From Chromobacterium sp. IIBBL 290-4 (GTDB taxonomy: Bacteria; Pseudomonadota; Gammaproteobacteria; Burkholderiales; Chromobacteriaceae), in assembly GCF_024207115.1 (NCBI RefSeq), contig NZ_CP100128.1, positions 4,960,001 through 5,024,000 on the forward strand: 64,000 bases of DNA. The letters are read 5' to 3'. Shown here piece by piece: positions 44,970 to 54,155 of this stretch. A program made the translations under genes and the position numbers. Each line of letters opens with the position of its first letter. The first letter of the stretch is position 1. Below the pieces are notes generated by a model. It searched no databases. It was given only the letters and a program-made list of their open reading frames with translations, and was not told the DNA's origin.

Positions 44970-46072
44970 GCGCGCCGCGCCTTCCCGTCACCGTATTGAC
45001 CGGCTTCCTCGGCGCCGGCAAGACCACGCTGCTGTCCAAGCTGCTGGAAAACAATAAGCAGCGCCGGCTGGCCATTCTGGTAAACGAGTTCGGCGAGGTG
45101 TCGATAGACGGCGGCCTGCTGCGCGACGCCGACGCCGGCGGCGTGGAAATCCACGACCTCGCCAACGGCCTGGTCGCCTACGACGACGACGCCGACTTCC
45201 TGCCCACCATGCTGGCGTTGTGGCAGCGCCGCCAGCAGATAGACCACGTGCTGATCGAAACCTCGGGCCTGGCGCTGCCCAGCGCGGTGATGGCGCAGCT
45301 GCAAAGCGAGGCGCTGGCGCCCTATTTCGTGCTGGACGCCACGCTGGCGGTGGTCGACACCCCGTTGCTGCTGGCCGGCCATTTCGCGCCGGCGGGAGAT
45401 GGCGGCAAGGCCGACGCGGTAGCGGAGCTATTCGACCAGCAGTTGGGCCACGCCGACATCGTGGTGCTGAACAAGATAGACGCGCTGTCCGCCGATCAAC
45501 TGCTGGCGGCGGAGGAAGCCGTGCGCCGCCAGGCGCCGTCGATCCGCTTCATCGAGCTGGCTTATCAAGCCAAGCTGGACACCCGGCTGACGCTGGGCCT
45601 GCATCTGCACGAGGCCTCGCCTGCGGCGCACCGCCACTACGGCCCGGTGGCCAGCATGCCGGGGCTGGCGATGCGGCCGCTGGCCAACCAGGGGCTGCTG
45701 GACGGCCACAGCCACGGTGGCCAGGCCGCGCACAGCCACGGGCTGTCCACCCACAAGCATTTCCACGAGCAGGACCCGGGCTGGCAATCGTTCATGATCC
45801 GCAGCAAGGAGGCGCAGCGCGCCGACAAGCTGGCCGCCGCGCTGGAGGCCATCGCCCGCGAGGAACCGCTGCTGCGCATCAAGGGCTTCGCCGCTTGCGC
45901 CGACGGCCCAGGCCGGCTGCTGGCCCAGGGCGTGCGCAAGCGCATCGAATTGAGCCATGACGAAGCGTTGGCCGCGCCGCGCCAGGCGCAGCTGGTGTTC
46001 ATCGGCTACCACCCCAGCCGCCCACGCGTGGTGGCGCTGCTGCGCGACATCACCGGCGCCCATTGGAGCTAG
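44966..46072 (+). CDS. CobW-like GTPase lacking the CxCC metal motif
   Basis: The 368-residue COG0523 G3E GTPase has Walker A GFLGAGKTTLL (about 12-22), VNEFGEVSIDGGLL, HVLIETSGLALP and VLNKIDAL. At the place where CobW has NGCICC this protein reads NGLVAY (residues 67-72), so all three Cys are missing. A His-rich stretch, HSHGGQAAHSHG and HKHFHEQD, at about 248-270 could bind metal instead. CobW-type proteins are metallochaperones for cobalt in B12 synthesis; the location inside this operon fits that role. Its start overlaps the preceding gene by 4 nt. Confidence 0.88.
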   Translation: MSAPRLPVTVLTGFLGAGKTTLLSKLLENNKQRRLAILVNEFGEVSIDGGLLRDADAGGVEIHDLANGLVAYDDDADFLPTMLALWQRRQQIDHVLIETSGLALPSAVMAQLQSEALAPYFVLDATLAVVDTPLLLAGHFAPAGDGGKADAVAELFDQQLGHADIVVLNKIDALSADQLLAAEEAVRRQAPSIRFIELAYQAKLDTRLTLGLHLHEASPAAHRHYGPVASMPGLAMRPLANQGLLDGHSHGGQAAHSHGLSTHKHFHEQDPGWQSFMIRSKEAQRADKLAAALEAIAREEPLLRIKGFAACADGPGRLLAQGVRKRIELSHDEALAAPRQAQLVFIGYHPSRPRVVALLRDITGAHWS

Positions 46073-46075
46073 GCA

Positions 46076-46867
46076 GTGGGCGCATTGGAGCTATGCGGCC
46101 TGGACTGGTCGCCTGACCCGACCGCCGCGCCGGAAGCGCGGCTGCTGCGCGGCATCGCACTGACAGTGCGGCCCGGCGAGCTGGTCGGCGTCATCGGCCC
46201 CAACGGCAGCGGCAAGACCAGCGCGCTGCGTTGCGCCTTCCGCTTCAACCAGCCGCTGGCCGGCGAGGCCAGGCTGGACGGCGCGGATATCTGGTCCCAG
46301 TCCGCCGCCTCCTTCGCCCGCCGCGTGGCGGTGGTGCTACAGGAATTTCCCGACGATTTCGGCCTGACCGTGCGCGAGGCGGCGGCGATGGGCCGCATCC
46401 CGCACCAATCCCTGCTCGGCGGAGAGTCGGCGCAAGACGCGGCCATCGTCGAGCAAGCGCTGCGCGAAGTGGAGCTATGGGATAAGCAAGGCCAGCCCTT
46501 CGCCACGCTGTCCGGCGGCGAGAAGCAACGCGCGCTGCTGGCGCGGGCGCTGGCGCAGCAGCCGGAGCTGCTGATCCTGGACGAACCCACCAATCATCTG
46601 GACCTGCGCCACCAGCTGGCCTTGCTGCGCCTGGTGCGCCGGCTGGGCATCGCCGCGCTGGCCACGCTGCATGATCTGAACCTGGCCGCCGCCTTCTGCC
46701 ACCGGCTCTACGCCTTGCAAGCCGGCCGCATCGTCGCCAGCGGCCTGCCAGACACGGTGCTGACGCCAGCCTTGCTGTCCGAGGTTTTCGGCGTGCGCGC
46801 CCTGGTGGACCGCCACCCGCAGGCCGGCCACCCCCGCATTACCCTGTTAGAAGAAGAAAACCAATGA
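46076..46867 (+). CDS. ABC transporter ATPase, B12/siderophore type
   Basis: The 263-residue ATPase has Walker A GPNGSGKT (41-48), signature LSGGEKQRALLARAL and Walker B LLILDEPTNHLD, of the FecE/BtuD class. The start is GTG at 46076 with GGAG about 8 nt upstream. It overlaps the binding-protein gene by 4 nt, and with the following permease makes a complete importer. Substrate cobalamin or a corrinoid is inferred from the operon. Confidence 0.9.
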   Translation: MGALELCGLDWSPDPTAAPEARLLRGIALTVRPGELVGVIGPNGSGKTSALRCAFRFNQPLAGEARLDGADIWSQSAASFARRVAVVLQEFPDDFGLTVREAAAMGRIPHQSLLGGESAQDAAIVEQALREVELWDKQGQPFATLSGGEKQRALLARALAQQPELLILDEPTNHLDLRHQLALLRLVRRLGIAALATLHDLNLAAAFCHRLYALQAGRIVASGLPDTVLTPALLSEVFGVRALVDRHPQAGHPRITLLEEENQ

Positions 46868-47832
46868 AACACCAAGCGCCTTTGCTCATCGCCTGCGGCC
46901 TCGCCGCCTTCCTGTCCGTTCAGGCCCATGCCGCCCGCTATCCGCTCACCATCCAGAGCTGCAATCGCCAGGTGGTTTTCCAGCGCGCGCCCGAGCGCGC
47001 GGTCAGCCACGACATCAATATGACCGAGATGATGGTGGCTCTGGGCCTGCAAAACCGCATGGCCGGCTATACCGGCATCAGCGCCTGGAACAAGCTGAAC
47101 GCGCCGCTGAAACAGGCGCTGGGCAAGCTGCCGGAGCTGGCCGGCGATTATCCCTCGGCCGAGACGCTGCTGGCCCGCCGCGCCGACTTTTTCTTCGCCG
47201 GCTGGAACTACGGCCTGCGCGTCGGCGGCGCAGTGACGCCGGCCACCCTCGCGCCCTTGGGCGTCAAGGTCTATGAGCTCAGCGAATCCTGCGCCCACGT
47301 GATGAAGCGGCCGGCCGCCAGCCTGGACGACGTCTACCGCGACCTCGGCAACCTGGGCCGCATCTTCGACGTGGAGCCGCGCGCGCAAAAAGTGATCGCC
47401 GACATGCGCGCCAAGATAGACGGCGCGGCCGCCCGCGTCGCCAAACGCAAGGCCACGCCCACTGTCTTTGTCTACGACAGCGGCGAGGACCGCCCTTTCA
47501 GCGCCGGCAAGCTGGCGATGCCGACCGCGCTGATCCAGGCCGCCGGCGGCCGCAACATCCTCGACGACGTCGACGCCAGCTGGACCCGCGTCGGCTGGGA
47601 AACCGTGCTGGCGCGCAATCCGCAAGCCATCGTGATCGTCGATTACGGCAAGGTAACGGCGCAGCAGAAAATCGCCTTTCTGCAAAACCATCCGGCGCTG
47701 AGCAAGCTGGATGCCGCCAAAAACAAGCGCTTCATCGTATTGCCCTATGACAGCGCCACGCCGGGCATCGCCAATGCCGACGCGGTGGTGACGCTGGCGC
47801 GCGGCCTGCACCCGGAGGCCTACGCCAAGTGA
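46864..47832 (+). CDS. Periplasmic binding protein of the B12-type ABC importer
   Basis: The 322-residue protein has a signal peptide (MKHQAPLLIACGLAAFLSVQAHA, cleavage near residue 23) and the BtuF/FepB fold pattern: RAVSHDINMTEMMVALGL, ARRADFFFAG, a central helix region and PYDSATPGIANADAV. No lipobox Cys is seen at the cleavage site, so it should be soluble in the periplasm. It could bind cobalamin, a precursor, or another chelate. Confidence 0.88.
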   Translation: MKHQAPLLIACGLAAFLSVQAHAARYPLTIQSCNRQVVFQRAPERAVSHDINMTEMMVALGLQNRMAGYTGISAWNKLNAPLKQALGKLPELAGDYPSAETLLARRADFFFAGWNYGLRVGGAVTPATLAPLGVKVYELSESCAHVMKRPAASLDDVYRDLGNLGRIFDVEPRAQKVIADMRAKIDGAAARVAKRKATPTVFVYDSGEDRPFSAGKLAMPTALIQAAGGRNILDDVDASWTRVGWETVLARNPQAIVIVDYGKVTAQQKIAFLQNHPALSKLDAAKNKRFIVLPYDSATPGIANADAVVTLARGLHPEAYAK

Positions 47833-48845
47833 GCGCGAACCGCCTGCCGCTATGGCCCTTGGTCCTGGCCTTGCTGCTGCTCCTGGCGCTGTCCTTGCCG
47901 CTGGCCTCAGGCTTCGGCCCCGCGCCGGTGGCGTTTTCCGCCGCCGGCAAAGTGCTTTTGCATCAGCTGGGCCTGCCGGTGCAGCCTGACTGGGAAGCCG
48001 GGCAGGATTTGATCGTCTGGCAACTGCGGCTGCCGCGCGTGCTGCTGGGCGGCCTGGTCGGCGCCGGCCTGGCGCTGGTGGGCGCGGCGCTGCAAGCCGC
48101 CACCCGCAATCAGCTGGCCGATCCGCACCTCTTGGGCGTCAGCTCCGGCGCCACGCTGGGCGCGGTGACGGTGATGCTGTTCAGCGGCAATCTGCTCGGC
48201 GCCTTGACGCTGCCGCTGGCGGCCTTTGCCGGCGCCTTGCTGGCCACCTTGCTGGTGGTGGCCATCGCCATGCGCCAGCGCCGGCTGCAAGCGGAGCGGC
48301 TGCTGCTCTCCGGCGTGGCCGTGTCGTTTCTTTTGATGGCGCTGGCCAATCTCTTGCTGTACCTGGGCGACCAGCGCTCGGCGGCCGGCGTGCTGTTCTG
48401 GATGCTGGGCGGCCTGGGCCAGGCGCGCTGGGAGCTGTTGCCGGCGCCGCTGGCGGCCCTGGTCCTGGGCTTGGCCTCGCTGCTGGCGGCGTCGCGGCCG
48501 CTGAACGCGCTGATGGCCGGCGAGCAGACCGCCGTCACGCTGGGCGTCAATGTCGGCCGGCTGCGCTTGCTGGTGTTCGCGGTGTCGTCCCTGCTGACCG
48601 GCGCCATGGTGGCGGTCAGCGGCGCGATAGGCTTCGTCGGCCTGATGATTCCGCATATCGCCCGCCGCTGCGTCGGCGCCGACCACCGCCGGCTGCTGCC
48701 GGTATGCGCGCTATTGGGCGCGCTGTTTTTGATCTGGGTGGACGCCGCCGCCCGCACGCTGATCGCCCCGGAAGACATTCCGGCCGGCGTCGGCACCGCC
48801 GCCGTCGGCGGCGTCTTTTTCATCTGGCTGCTGCGACGCCGCTGA
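47829..48845 (+). CDS. FecCD/BtuC-family permease
   Basis: The 338-residue protein has about nine to ten hydrophobic segments. Family text includes LRLPRVLLGGLVGAGLALVGAALQA, NQLADPHLLGVSSGATLG and SGAIGFVGLMIPHIARR. It forms the membrane channel for the ATPase and binding protein upstream, with a 4-nt overlap. The first segment follows a very short cytoplasmic end. Confidence 0.92.
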   Translation: MSANRLPLWPLVLALLLLLALSLPLASGFGPAPVAFSAAGKVLLHQLGLPVQPDWEAGQDLIVWQLRLPRVLLGGLVGAGLALVGAALQAATRNQLADPHLLGVSSGATLGAVTVMLFSGNLLGALTLPLAAFAGALLATLLVVAIAMRQRRLQAERLLLSGVAVSFLLMALANLLLYLGDQRSAAGVLFWMLGGLGQARWELLPAPLAALVLGLASLLAASRPLNALMAGEQTAVTLGVNVGRLRLLVFAVSSLLTGAMVAVSGAIGFVGLMIPHIARRCVGADHRRLLPVCALLGALFLIWVDAAARTLIAPEDIPAGVGTAAVGGVFFIWLLRRR

Positions 48846-48872
48846 CGGCGCGGCCCCACACGGAGATATCGC

Positions 48873-49475
48873 ATGAAGACCGATCCGGCCTCCCACCAGC
48901 GCATGACCGAAAAGCGCAAGGCGGGCTTCGAGAAGAAAAAAGCCGCCGCCACCGGCGAGAAGGGCCTGCTCATCGTCCACACCGGCACCGGCAAGGGCAA
49001 GAGCAGCGCCGCCTTCGGTATGGGCTTGCGCGCCGTCGGCCATGGCATGCGCCTGGGCGTGGTGCAATTCATCAAGGGCGCCTTGCACACCGCCGAGCGC
49101 GATCTGCTGGGCGCGTTCGACAACTGCGACTTCCACACCATGGGCGAAGGCTATACCTGGAATACCCAAGACCGCGAAGCCGACATTACCACCGCGCGCA
49201 AGGGCTGGGACCAGGCGCTGGCCATGCTGGCGGACGAGGACTACGACATGGTGATCCTGGACGAGCTGAACGTGGTGCTGAAATACGAATACCTACCGCT
49301 GGACGAGGTGCTCAGCGCCTTCGCCGCCCGGCCGGCGATGCAGCATGTGGTCGTCACCGGCCGCCACGCGCCGGAAGCCTTGCTGGAGGCCGCCGACCTG
49401 GTCACCGAGATGCGGCTGGTCAAGCACCCTTACCGAGAGCAAGGCATCAAGGCGCAGCGCGGGGTGGAGTTCTGA
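48873..49475 (+). CDS. cobO: Cob(I)yrinic acid a,c-diamide adenosyltransferase
   Basis: The 200-residue BtuR/CobO enzyme has the ATP-binding loop TGTGKGKSSAAFGM (38 onward), GEGYTWNTQD, MVILDELN and VVTGRHAPEALLEAADLVTEM. It attaches the upper 5'-deoxyadenosyl ligand. The stop overlaps the next start by 1 nt (TGATG). Confidence 0.96.
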   Translation: MKTDPASHQRMTEKRKAGFEKKKAAATGEKGLLIVHTGTGKGKSSAAFGMGLRAVGHGMRLGVVQFIKGALHTAERDLLGAFDNCDFHTMGEGYTWNTQDREADITTARKGWDQALAMLADEDYDMVILDELNVVLKYEYLPLDEVLSAFAARPAMQHVVVTGRHAPEALLEAADLVTEMRLVKHPYREQGIKAQRGVEF

Positions 49476-50767
49476 TGACGCCGCGGTCCTGCCCGGCACT
49501 GTTCCTGACCGCGCCCGCCTCTCACCAAGGCAAGACCACGGTGACGGCGGCGCTTGCGCGGCATCACCGCAATCAGGGCCGCAAGGTGCGGGTGTTCAAG
49601 ACCGGGCCGGACTTCCTCGATCCCTACATCCTGGAGCGGGCCAGCGGCCACACCGTCTACGGCCTGGACTTGTGGATGAACGGCGAGGACGACTGCCGCG
49701 CCCGCCTGCATCAGGCGGCCGCCGACGCCGATTTGATCCTGGTGGAAGGCAGCATGGGCCTGCTCGACGGCACGCCCAGCAGCGCCGACTTGGCCGCCCT
49801 GCTCGGCATCCCGCTGGCGGCGGTGATAGACGCCGCCGGCATGGCGCAGACCTTCGCCGCCGTCGCCCACGGCCTGGCCAGTTTCCGCCCCGGCCTGAGC
49901 TTCCATGGCTTTATCGCCAACCATGTCGCCAGCGAACGCCACGCCGACATGCTGGCCGAGCAGCTGCCCTCCCACCTGCCGCTGCTGGCCGCGCTGCGCC
50001 GCGACGAGGCGGTGCGGCTGCCGGAGCGCCATCTGGGCCTGGTGCAGGCGCAGGAAATCGCCGACCTGGACGCCCGGCTCGACCGCGCCGCGGCGCAAAT
50101 AGCCGCCACCGCGCTGGCCGAGTTGCCGCCGGCGGTGGCGTTTCCCGCTGTACCCCAAGCTGACGTGCCGAAACGGCTGGCCGGCCAGCGCATCGCCATC
50201 GCCCGCGACGCCGCCTTCGCCTTCGTCTACCCGGCTAATCTTGAGCTGCTGGCCCAGCTGGGTGCTGAGCTGGCTTTTTTCTCGCCGCTGGCCGATGCTG
50301 CGTTGCCGGACTGCGACTCCGTCTACCTGCCGGGCGGCTACCCGGAGCTGCATCTGGAGACGCTGTCCGCCAATACGGCGCTGAAAGCGGATCTGCATGG
50401 GCACATCCAAGCCGGCAAACCGCTGTACGCCGAATGCGGCGGCATGCTTTATCTGTTGGACAGGCTGACCAACCGCCAGGGCGACAGCGCGGCCATGCTG
50501 GCGCTGCTGCCAGGAGAAGCCGTGTTGCAGAACAGGCTGTGCGGCCTGGGCCTGCAAGAGATGGCCTTCCCCGCCGGCAGCCTGCGCGGCCACACCTTCC
50601 ACTACACCCGGCTGGAAACCAGCCTGTCGCCGACTACGCATGCCCGTAAGGCCAGCGGCGCAGGCCTGGGCGAAGCGCTATATCGGCATAAAGGGATGCT
50701 GGCCAGCTACTTCCACGCCTACTTTCCTTCCAACCCCCTAGCCACTGCGAGCCTGTTCCTGCCATGA
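49475..50767 (+). CDS. cobB: Cobyrinate/hydrogenobyrinate a,c-diamide synthase
   Basis: The 430-residue CbiA/CobB amidates carboxylates a and c. The ATP site is TAPASHQGKTTVT (12 onward), with VFKTGPDFLDP and VEGSMGLLDG. The glutaminase part has VYLPGGYPELH and a nucleophile Cys in LYAECGGMLYL, then GHTFHYTRLE. Start ATG at 49475 follows the cobO stop directly. In the late-cobalt route this product feeds CobN. Confidence 0.95.
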   Translation: MTPRSCPALFLTAPASHQGKTTVTAALARHHRNQGRKVRVFKTGPDFLDPYILERASGHTVYGLDLWMNGEDDCRARLHQAAADADLILVEGSMGLLDGTPSSADLAALLGIPLAAVIDAAGMAQTFAAVAHGLASFRPGLSFHGFIANHVASERHADMLAEQLPSHLPLLAALRRDEAVRLPERHLGLVQAQEIADLDARLDRAAAQIAATALAELPPAVAFPAVPQADVPKRLAGQRIAIARDAAFAFVYPANLELLAQLGAELAFFSPLADAALPDCDSVYLPGGYPELHLETLSANTALKADLHGHIQAGKPLYAECGGMLYLLDRLTNRQGDSAAMLALLPGEAVLQNRLCGLGLQEMAFPAGSLRGHTFHYTRLETSLSPTTHARKASGAGLGEALYRHKGMLASYFHAYFPSNPLATASLFLP

Positions 50768-51426
50768 ACCGCTATCCGCAATCCGACATCGACGCCGTCT
50801 ACCGCGCCATCCGCGAACGCCGCGACATGCGCCATTTCAAAGCCGATCCAGTCGATCCCGACATGCTGCAGCGGCTGCTGGCCGCCGCCCACTTCGCGCC
50901 CAGCGTGGGTTTCATGCAGCCTTGGCGCTTCATCCGCATCCGCAGCGCGGAACTGCGCCAACAGCTGCACGCGCTGGTGGAGGAAGAACGCGTCCAGACC
51001 GCCCGCGCGCTGGGCGAGCGCGAAGACGAATTCATGAAGCTGAAGGTGGAAGGCGTGCTCGACTGCGGCGAGGTGCTGGTGGCCGCGCTGATGGATAAGC
51101 GGGAATGCCATGTGTTCGGCCGCCGCACGCTGCCGGAAATGGACTTGGCCTCAGTGGCCTGCGCCATCCAGAACATGTGGCTGGCCGCCCGCGCCGAAGG
51201 GCTGGGCCTGGGCTGGGTGTCCATCTTCGACCCGGCCAAGCTGGCCGCCCTGCTGGCCATGCCGGAAGGCGCGCGGCCGATTGCGATACTGTGCATCGGC
51301 CATGTCGAGGCCTTTTACGAAAAGCCCATGCTGGAACAGGAAAACTGGGCCCACCGGCAAAATCTGGCGGAGCTGGTCTGGGAAGATCGCTGGCCGGACC
51401 CCGCCGATCGCAAATCGCCAGGCTAA
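50764..51426 (+). CDS. bluB: 5,6-dimethylbenzimidazole synthase
   Basis: The 220-residue flavin-destroying enzyme makes the lower ligand of B12 from FMNH2 and oxygen. MRHFKADPVDPDMLQRLLAAAHFAPSVGFMQPWRF and LGWVSIFDP are BluB/nitroreductase-fold signatures. It overlaps cobB by 4 nt and appears to end the operon; its stop overlaps the convergent transporter gene's stop. Because BluB needs oxygen, the organism makes its B12 at least partly under aerobic conditions. Confidence 0.95.
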   Translation: MNRYPQSDIDAVYRAIRERRDMRHFKADPVDPDMLQRLLAAAHFAPSVGFMQPWRFIRIRSAELRQQLHALVEEERVQTARALGEREDEFMKLKVEGVLDCGEVLVAALMDKRECHVFGRRTLPEMDLASVACAIQNMWLAARAEGLGLGWVSIFDPAKLAALLAMPEGARPIAILCIGHVEAFYEKPMLEQENWAHRQNLAELVWEDRWPDPADRKSPG

Positions 51427-51857
51427 CGCTTGAAAGCCAACACCAGCACGCCGCAGGCCACCAAGCCTATGCCCAGCCATTCCCGCGGCGCCGGCCGCTC
51501 CCCAAGAAAGGCCACGGCGAACAAGGCCACCAACACCAGGCTGAACTTGTCCACCGGCGCCACCTTGGAAGCCTCGCCGATCTGCAAAGCGCGGAAATAG
51601 CAGGCCCAGGACACGCCGGTGGCGATGCCCGACAGGCCGAGAAACAGCCAGGTCTTGCCGGGCAGCGCCAGCGGATTGCTCCATTTTCCGGTCAGCCAGA
51701 CGAAGAGCGACAACACCACGGCGATGATGCCGGTGCGGATCAGCGTGGCCAGATCCGAATCCACGCCCTGGATGCCGATTTTGGCGAAAATGGCGGTCAA
51801 GGCCGCAAATACGGCGGACAGCAAAGCCCAGACGAACCAGCTGGATGCGGCGAACAT
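51423..51857 (-). CDS. EamA/DMT-family small transporter
   Basis: The 144-residue protein has four to five hydrophobic segments: SSWFVWALLSAVFAALTAIFAKIG, TLIRTGIIAVVLSLFVWL, and later KFSLVLVALFAVAFLGERP, which is the EamA hallmark. It is a single five-helix-type EamA unit that would work as a dimer. Start ATG at 51857 has AGGGG 7 nt upstream. Substrate unknown. It ends tail to tail with bluB, overlapping by 4 nt. Confidence 0.85.
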   Translation of the reverse strand: MFAASSWFVWALLSAVFAALTAIFAKIGIQGVDSDLATLIRTGIIAVVLSLFVWLTGKWSNPLALPGKTWLFLGLSGIATGVSWACYFRALQIGEASKVAPVDKFSLVLVALFAVAFLGERPAPREWLGIGLVACGVLVLAFKR

Positions 51858-52502
51858 GTAGGCCCCTGAAATGATATGGCCGGCGGGACACCAGAATCGG
51901 CCGGCCGTGCGCAAGATAAAACATCCGGAGCGTACCCCGAAATAGCCGCCAGATTAGCATGACATAGCGGTCTCGCGCTGGCTCAGCGCCGCCAAATGAC
52001 ATCGCCTCAAATTACCCAACGCGCGATCTTTTTCCCGCCGAGCAGCCCTTTTCTCGCGGCGGCGTCTGCTGCTTTGAGCTGGCGTCTTTGCGTGATGCGC
52101 ATGAAAATACAGCGCCCTTTATGCTGGCCGCCCGATCTTAGGCGCAGAAGCCCGCCAAATAACTCCATTCGCCGCAAAACGCGCAAACGCGGCCAACGCC
52201 AAGCCCTGCAGGAAATCCGAGCCCGAATCGCGGCATGAGAATGATAGGTATTTTTACTAGGTTGAATTTTCCAGCACGGATTGTAAATGTAATTACATAC
52301 AGACTGATAAAGCCGAGCGTCATCATCCGGCCAGCGGCAAAGCGCGAGCCCTCACCACATGGCTTCGACAGTGCGATTCATGGGATAACCGAACCGCCCA
52401 ACATCTTGCAAGGGGTGCGCCCTCAGGCGCTTTTCCGCCTCGTCCGGCCCGCGCCGCGATCGAGGCGCGCAGACAATGAGCCGCCTTTTTGGAGATGTCG
52501 CC
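51858..52502. other. Intergenic region
   Basis: This 645-nt stretch lies between divergent genes. It includes an AT-rich part around 52240-52310 with a TGTAATTACA palindrome, a plausible promoter area for the following gene. No gene, RNA or repeat was identified. Confidence 0.5.
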
Positions 52503-52952
52503 ATGGATCGCCAACAAATCCCCTTCCTGCTCAATTACGCCAAGGACCCCAACTGCCTGGGCTTTGCCCGGCTGGCCGCCAATGGCATCGTCAGCCATGA
52601 CAGAATGGCGCAGGAGAGCCTGTGCGCCGCCACCTTGAGCCTGCTGCTGGACATGGCGCGCATCAATGTGGGCGTGATCAATGACGTGGTCAGCCTGTCC
52701 ACCGAGCTGCGCCGGCGCGGCTGGGACGTGATCCGCACGCCCGACACCGCCGAATGCGGCAGCGACGCGATCAGCGAAGGCGATGTCGGCGTCCAGATCA
52801 GCTCCTTGCGCCACCACATTTATGTCGTGGTGGACGCGCACGACCAGACCCTACCGGAAGTCGCCGACAACGAGGCCATCAAGGCGCATCCGCACCAGGT
52901 GACAGGCGGAGAAACCGTGCCGCAAACCACGTATTTTCTGCGGGCGACCTAG
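52503..52952 (+). CDS. Hypothetical 149-residue protein
   Basis: Start ATG at 52503 has GGAGA 8 nt upstream; an in-frame ATG at 52476 is less supported. The product is soluble-looking, without signal peptide or membrane segment. The middle (LSLLLDMARINVGVINDVV) is helical and the end (GGETVPQTTYFLRAT) is polar. I recognise no family. High GC and a terminator hairpin after the gene support it being real. Confidence 0.65.
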   Translation: MDRQQIPFLLNYAKDPNCLGFARLAANGIVSHDRMAQESLCAATLSLLLDMARINVGVINDVVSLSTELRRRGWDVIRTPDTAECGSDAISEGDVGVQISSLRHHIYVVVDAHDQTLPEVADNEAIKAHPHQVTGGETVPQTTYFLRAT

Positions 52953-52976
52953 GCAAACCCTCCATGCATCGCGGCA

Positions 52977-52997
52977 AGACCCGGCCTAGCCGGGTCT
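52977..52997. terminator. Terminator-like hairpin between convergent genes
   Basis: AGACCCGGC, CTA, GCCGGGTCT form a perfect 9-bp stem 24 nt after one gene and 18 nt before the stop of the convergent next gene, so it can serve both. Confidence 0.6.
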
Positions 52998-53014
52998 CAA
53001 GCGCATTCACGGCA

Positions 53015-53575
53015 TCAGTTGATGTAAATCTTCGTATACAAGGTATTCCACGGCGCATTGGACGAAGTGTCCTGGAAGGAGAATGTGCCCGGCGCCGTAA
53101 AACCATCCAAATTGTAATATCGGTAAAAACCGACCACGGTATAGCCCGCCGGGCAGGGGCTGGTGTACTGGTTATTGACGACGCAGATCGGATCAGTCTG
53201 GTAATTTTTAGCCGTCGGCAAAGTACCTCCCGCATAGGAACCGACGGGATTGTTGCCATAGCCTATCTCCTGCACCAGCACTCTGAGCTGCGCCCCGCCA
53301 TGCTGGCCGACTGTAGCGGCCTGCCCTATCGAGCTCATATTCTCCCAGCCGCCGTATTTTGTAGAATAAACCGCGGCCACCGCCAGCCTGGACAAAGCCG
53401 GCGCGGAGCCGAACGTCTGCGCCCCCTGGGGCTTGGCAGCCCGCGCCGGGACCGGCATGGACAGATTGGGGGCCTCGATGGACTGCAGGCTGCCGCTTGC
53501 GCCGCCTGGCTGCGCCATGGCCACAACCGCGCTTAGCGCCGCGATCGCCGCCGCGGAAAAACAGATCATTTTCAT
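53015..53575 (-). CDS. Secreted protein of unknown function
   Basis: The 186-residue product has a clear signal peptide (MKMICFSAAAIAALSAVVAMA). The ATG at 53575 has GGGAG upstream; a longer open frame has no merit. The mature part is Gly, Ser, Tyr and Asn rich with two Cys (DPICVVNNQYTSPCPAGY) that could make a disulfide loop, and ends in aromatic-rich text. I recognise no family. It may be exported to the surface or medium. Confidence 0.72.
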   Translation of the reverse strand: MKMICFSAAAIAALSAVVAMAQPGGASGSLQSIEAPNLSMPVPARAAKPQGAQTFGSAPALSRLAVAAVYSTKYGGWENMSSIGQAATVGQHGGAQLRVLVQEIGYGNNPVGSYAGGTLPTAKNYQTDPICVVNNQYTSPCPAGYTVVGFYRYYNLDGFTAPGTFSFQDTSSNAPWNTLYTKIYIN

Positions 53576-53833
53576 GTTCACGCTCCCGAATGAACGCCCA
53601 GCCTCTTTGCCGATGCCATCTGGCGGCATCTTAAACGGCCAAACATTATGACAAAAACATAGCAGGCGCGAACAAGAATAACGCAAGCGCGAATATTTTC
53701 GGGGCATCTTCCCGCCATACTGGCCGGATAGGCAGTCCGGCGACAGATCGCGCATGAGGACTGAGGCAGGTCAAGGCAGCAGCGCGCAAAGGGAAAAGGC
53801 GGATTTGATGGGCCGATCAAGCGCAAACGCAAA

Positions 53834-53857
53834 AAAGCCCCGACTTGTCGGGGCTTT
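53834..53857 (-). terminator. Terminator downstream of the tRNA-Ser genes
   Basis: AAAGCCCCGA, CTTG, TCGGGGCTTT make a perfect stem. Read on the minus strand it ends in a T-run (53836-53831), 9 nt after the CCA end of the second tRNA. Confidence 0.8.
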
Positions 53858-53865
53858 CTGCAATC

Positions 53866-53956
53866 TGGCGGAGAGGGGGGGATTCGAACCCCCGTCAGGG
53901 TATTACCCTGAACACGCTTTCCAGGCGTGCGACTTAAACCACTCATCCACCTCTCC
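53866..53956 (-). tRNA. tRNA-Ser (anticodon GGA), second copy
   Basis: This 91-nt class II tRNA includes an encoded CCA end. The anticodon arm reads GCACGC-CTGGAAA-GCGTGT, giving GGA. The variable arm (TTCAGGGTAATACCCTGA) and the T arm (GGGGGTTCGAATCCCCC) are intact. It is the promoter-distal of two identical copies on the minus strand. Confidence 0.95.
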
Positions 53957-53976
53957 GGAGGTGTCTAGATTGTCAA

Positions 53977-53993
53977 ACCGGCTTGCGCCGGCT
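53977..53993 (-). terminator. Weak stem-loop between tRNA-Ser copies
   Basis: AACCGGC, TTGC, GCCGGCT pair for about six bases in the spacer between the tRNAs. It is more likely a processing spacer than a terminator. Confidence 0.3.
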
Positions 53994-54003
53994 TGTTGAA
54001 TTC

Positions 54004-54094
54004 TGGCGGAGAGGGGGGGATTCGAACCCCCGTCAGGGTATTACCCTGAACACGCTTTCCAGGCGTGCGACTTAAACCACTCATCCACCTCTCC
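54004..54094 (-). tRNA. tRNA-Ser (anticodon GGA), first copy
   Basis: This copy is identical over 91 nt to the other, with CCA encoded. The two are 47 nt apart and probably transcribed as one precursor. Confidence 0.95.
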
Positions 54095-54155
54095 AGAATT
54101 CTGAAACGTTTTCGCCGTGGCGTTTCCGTCTCAGAGGCTGCGCAGTATATAAGTC

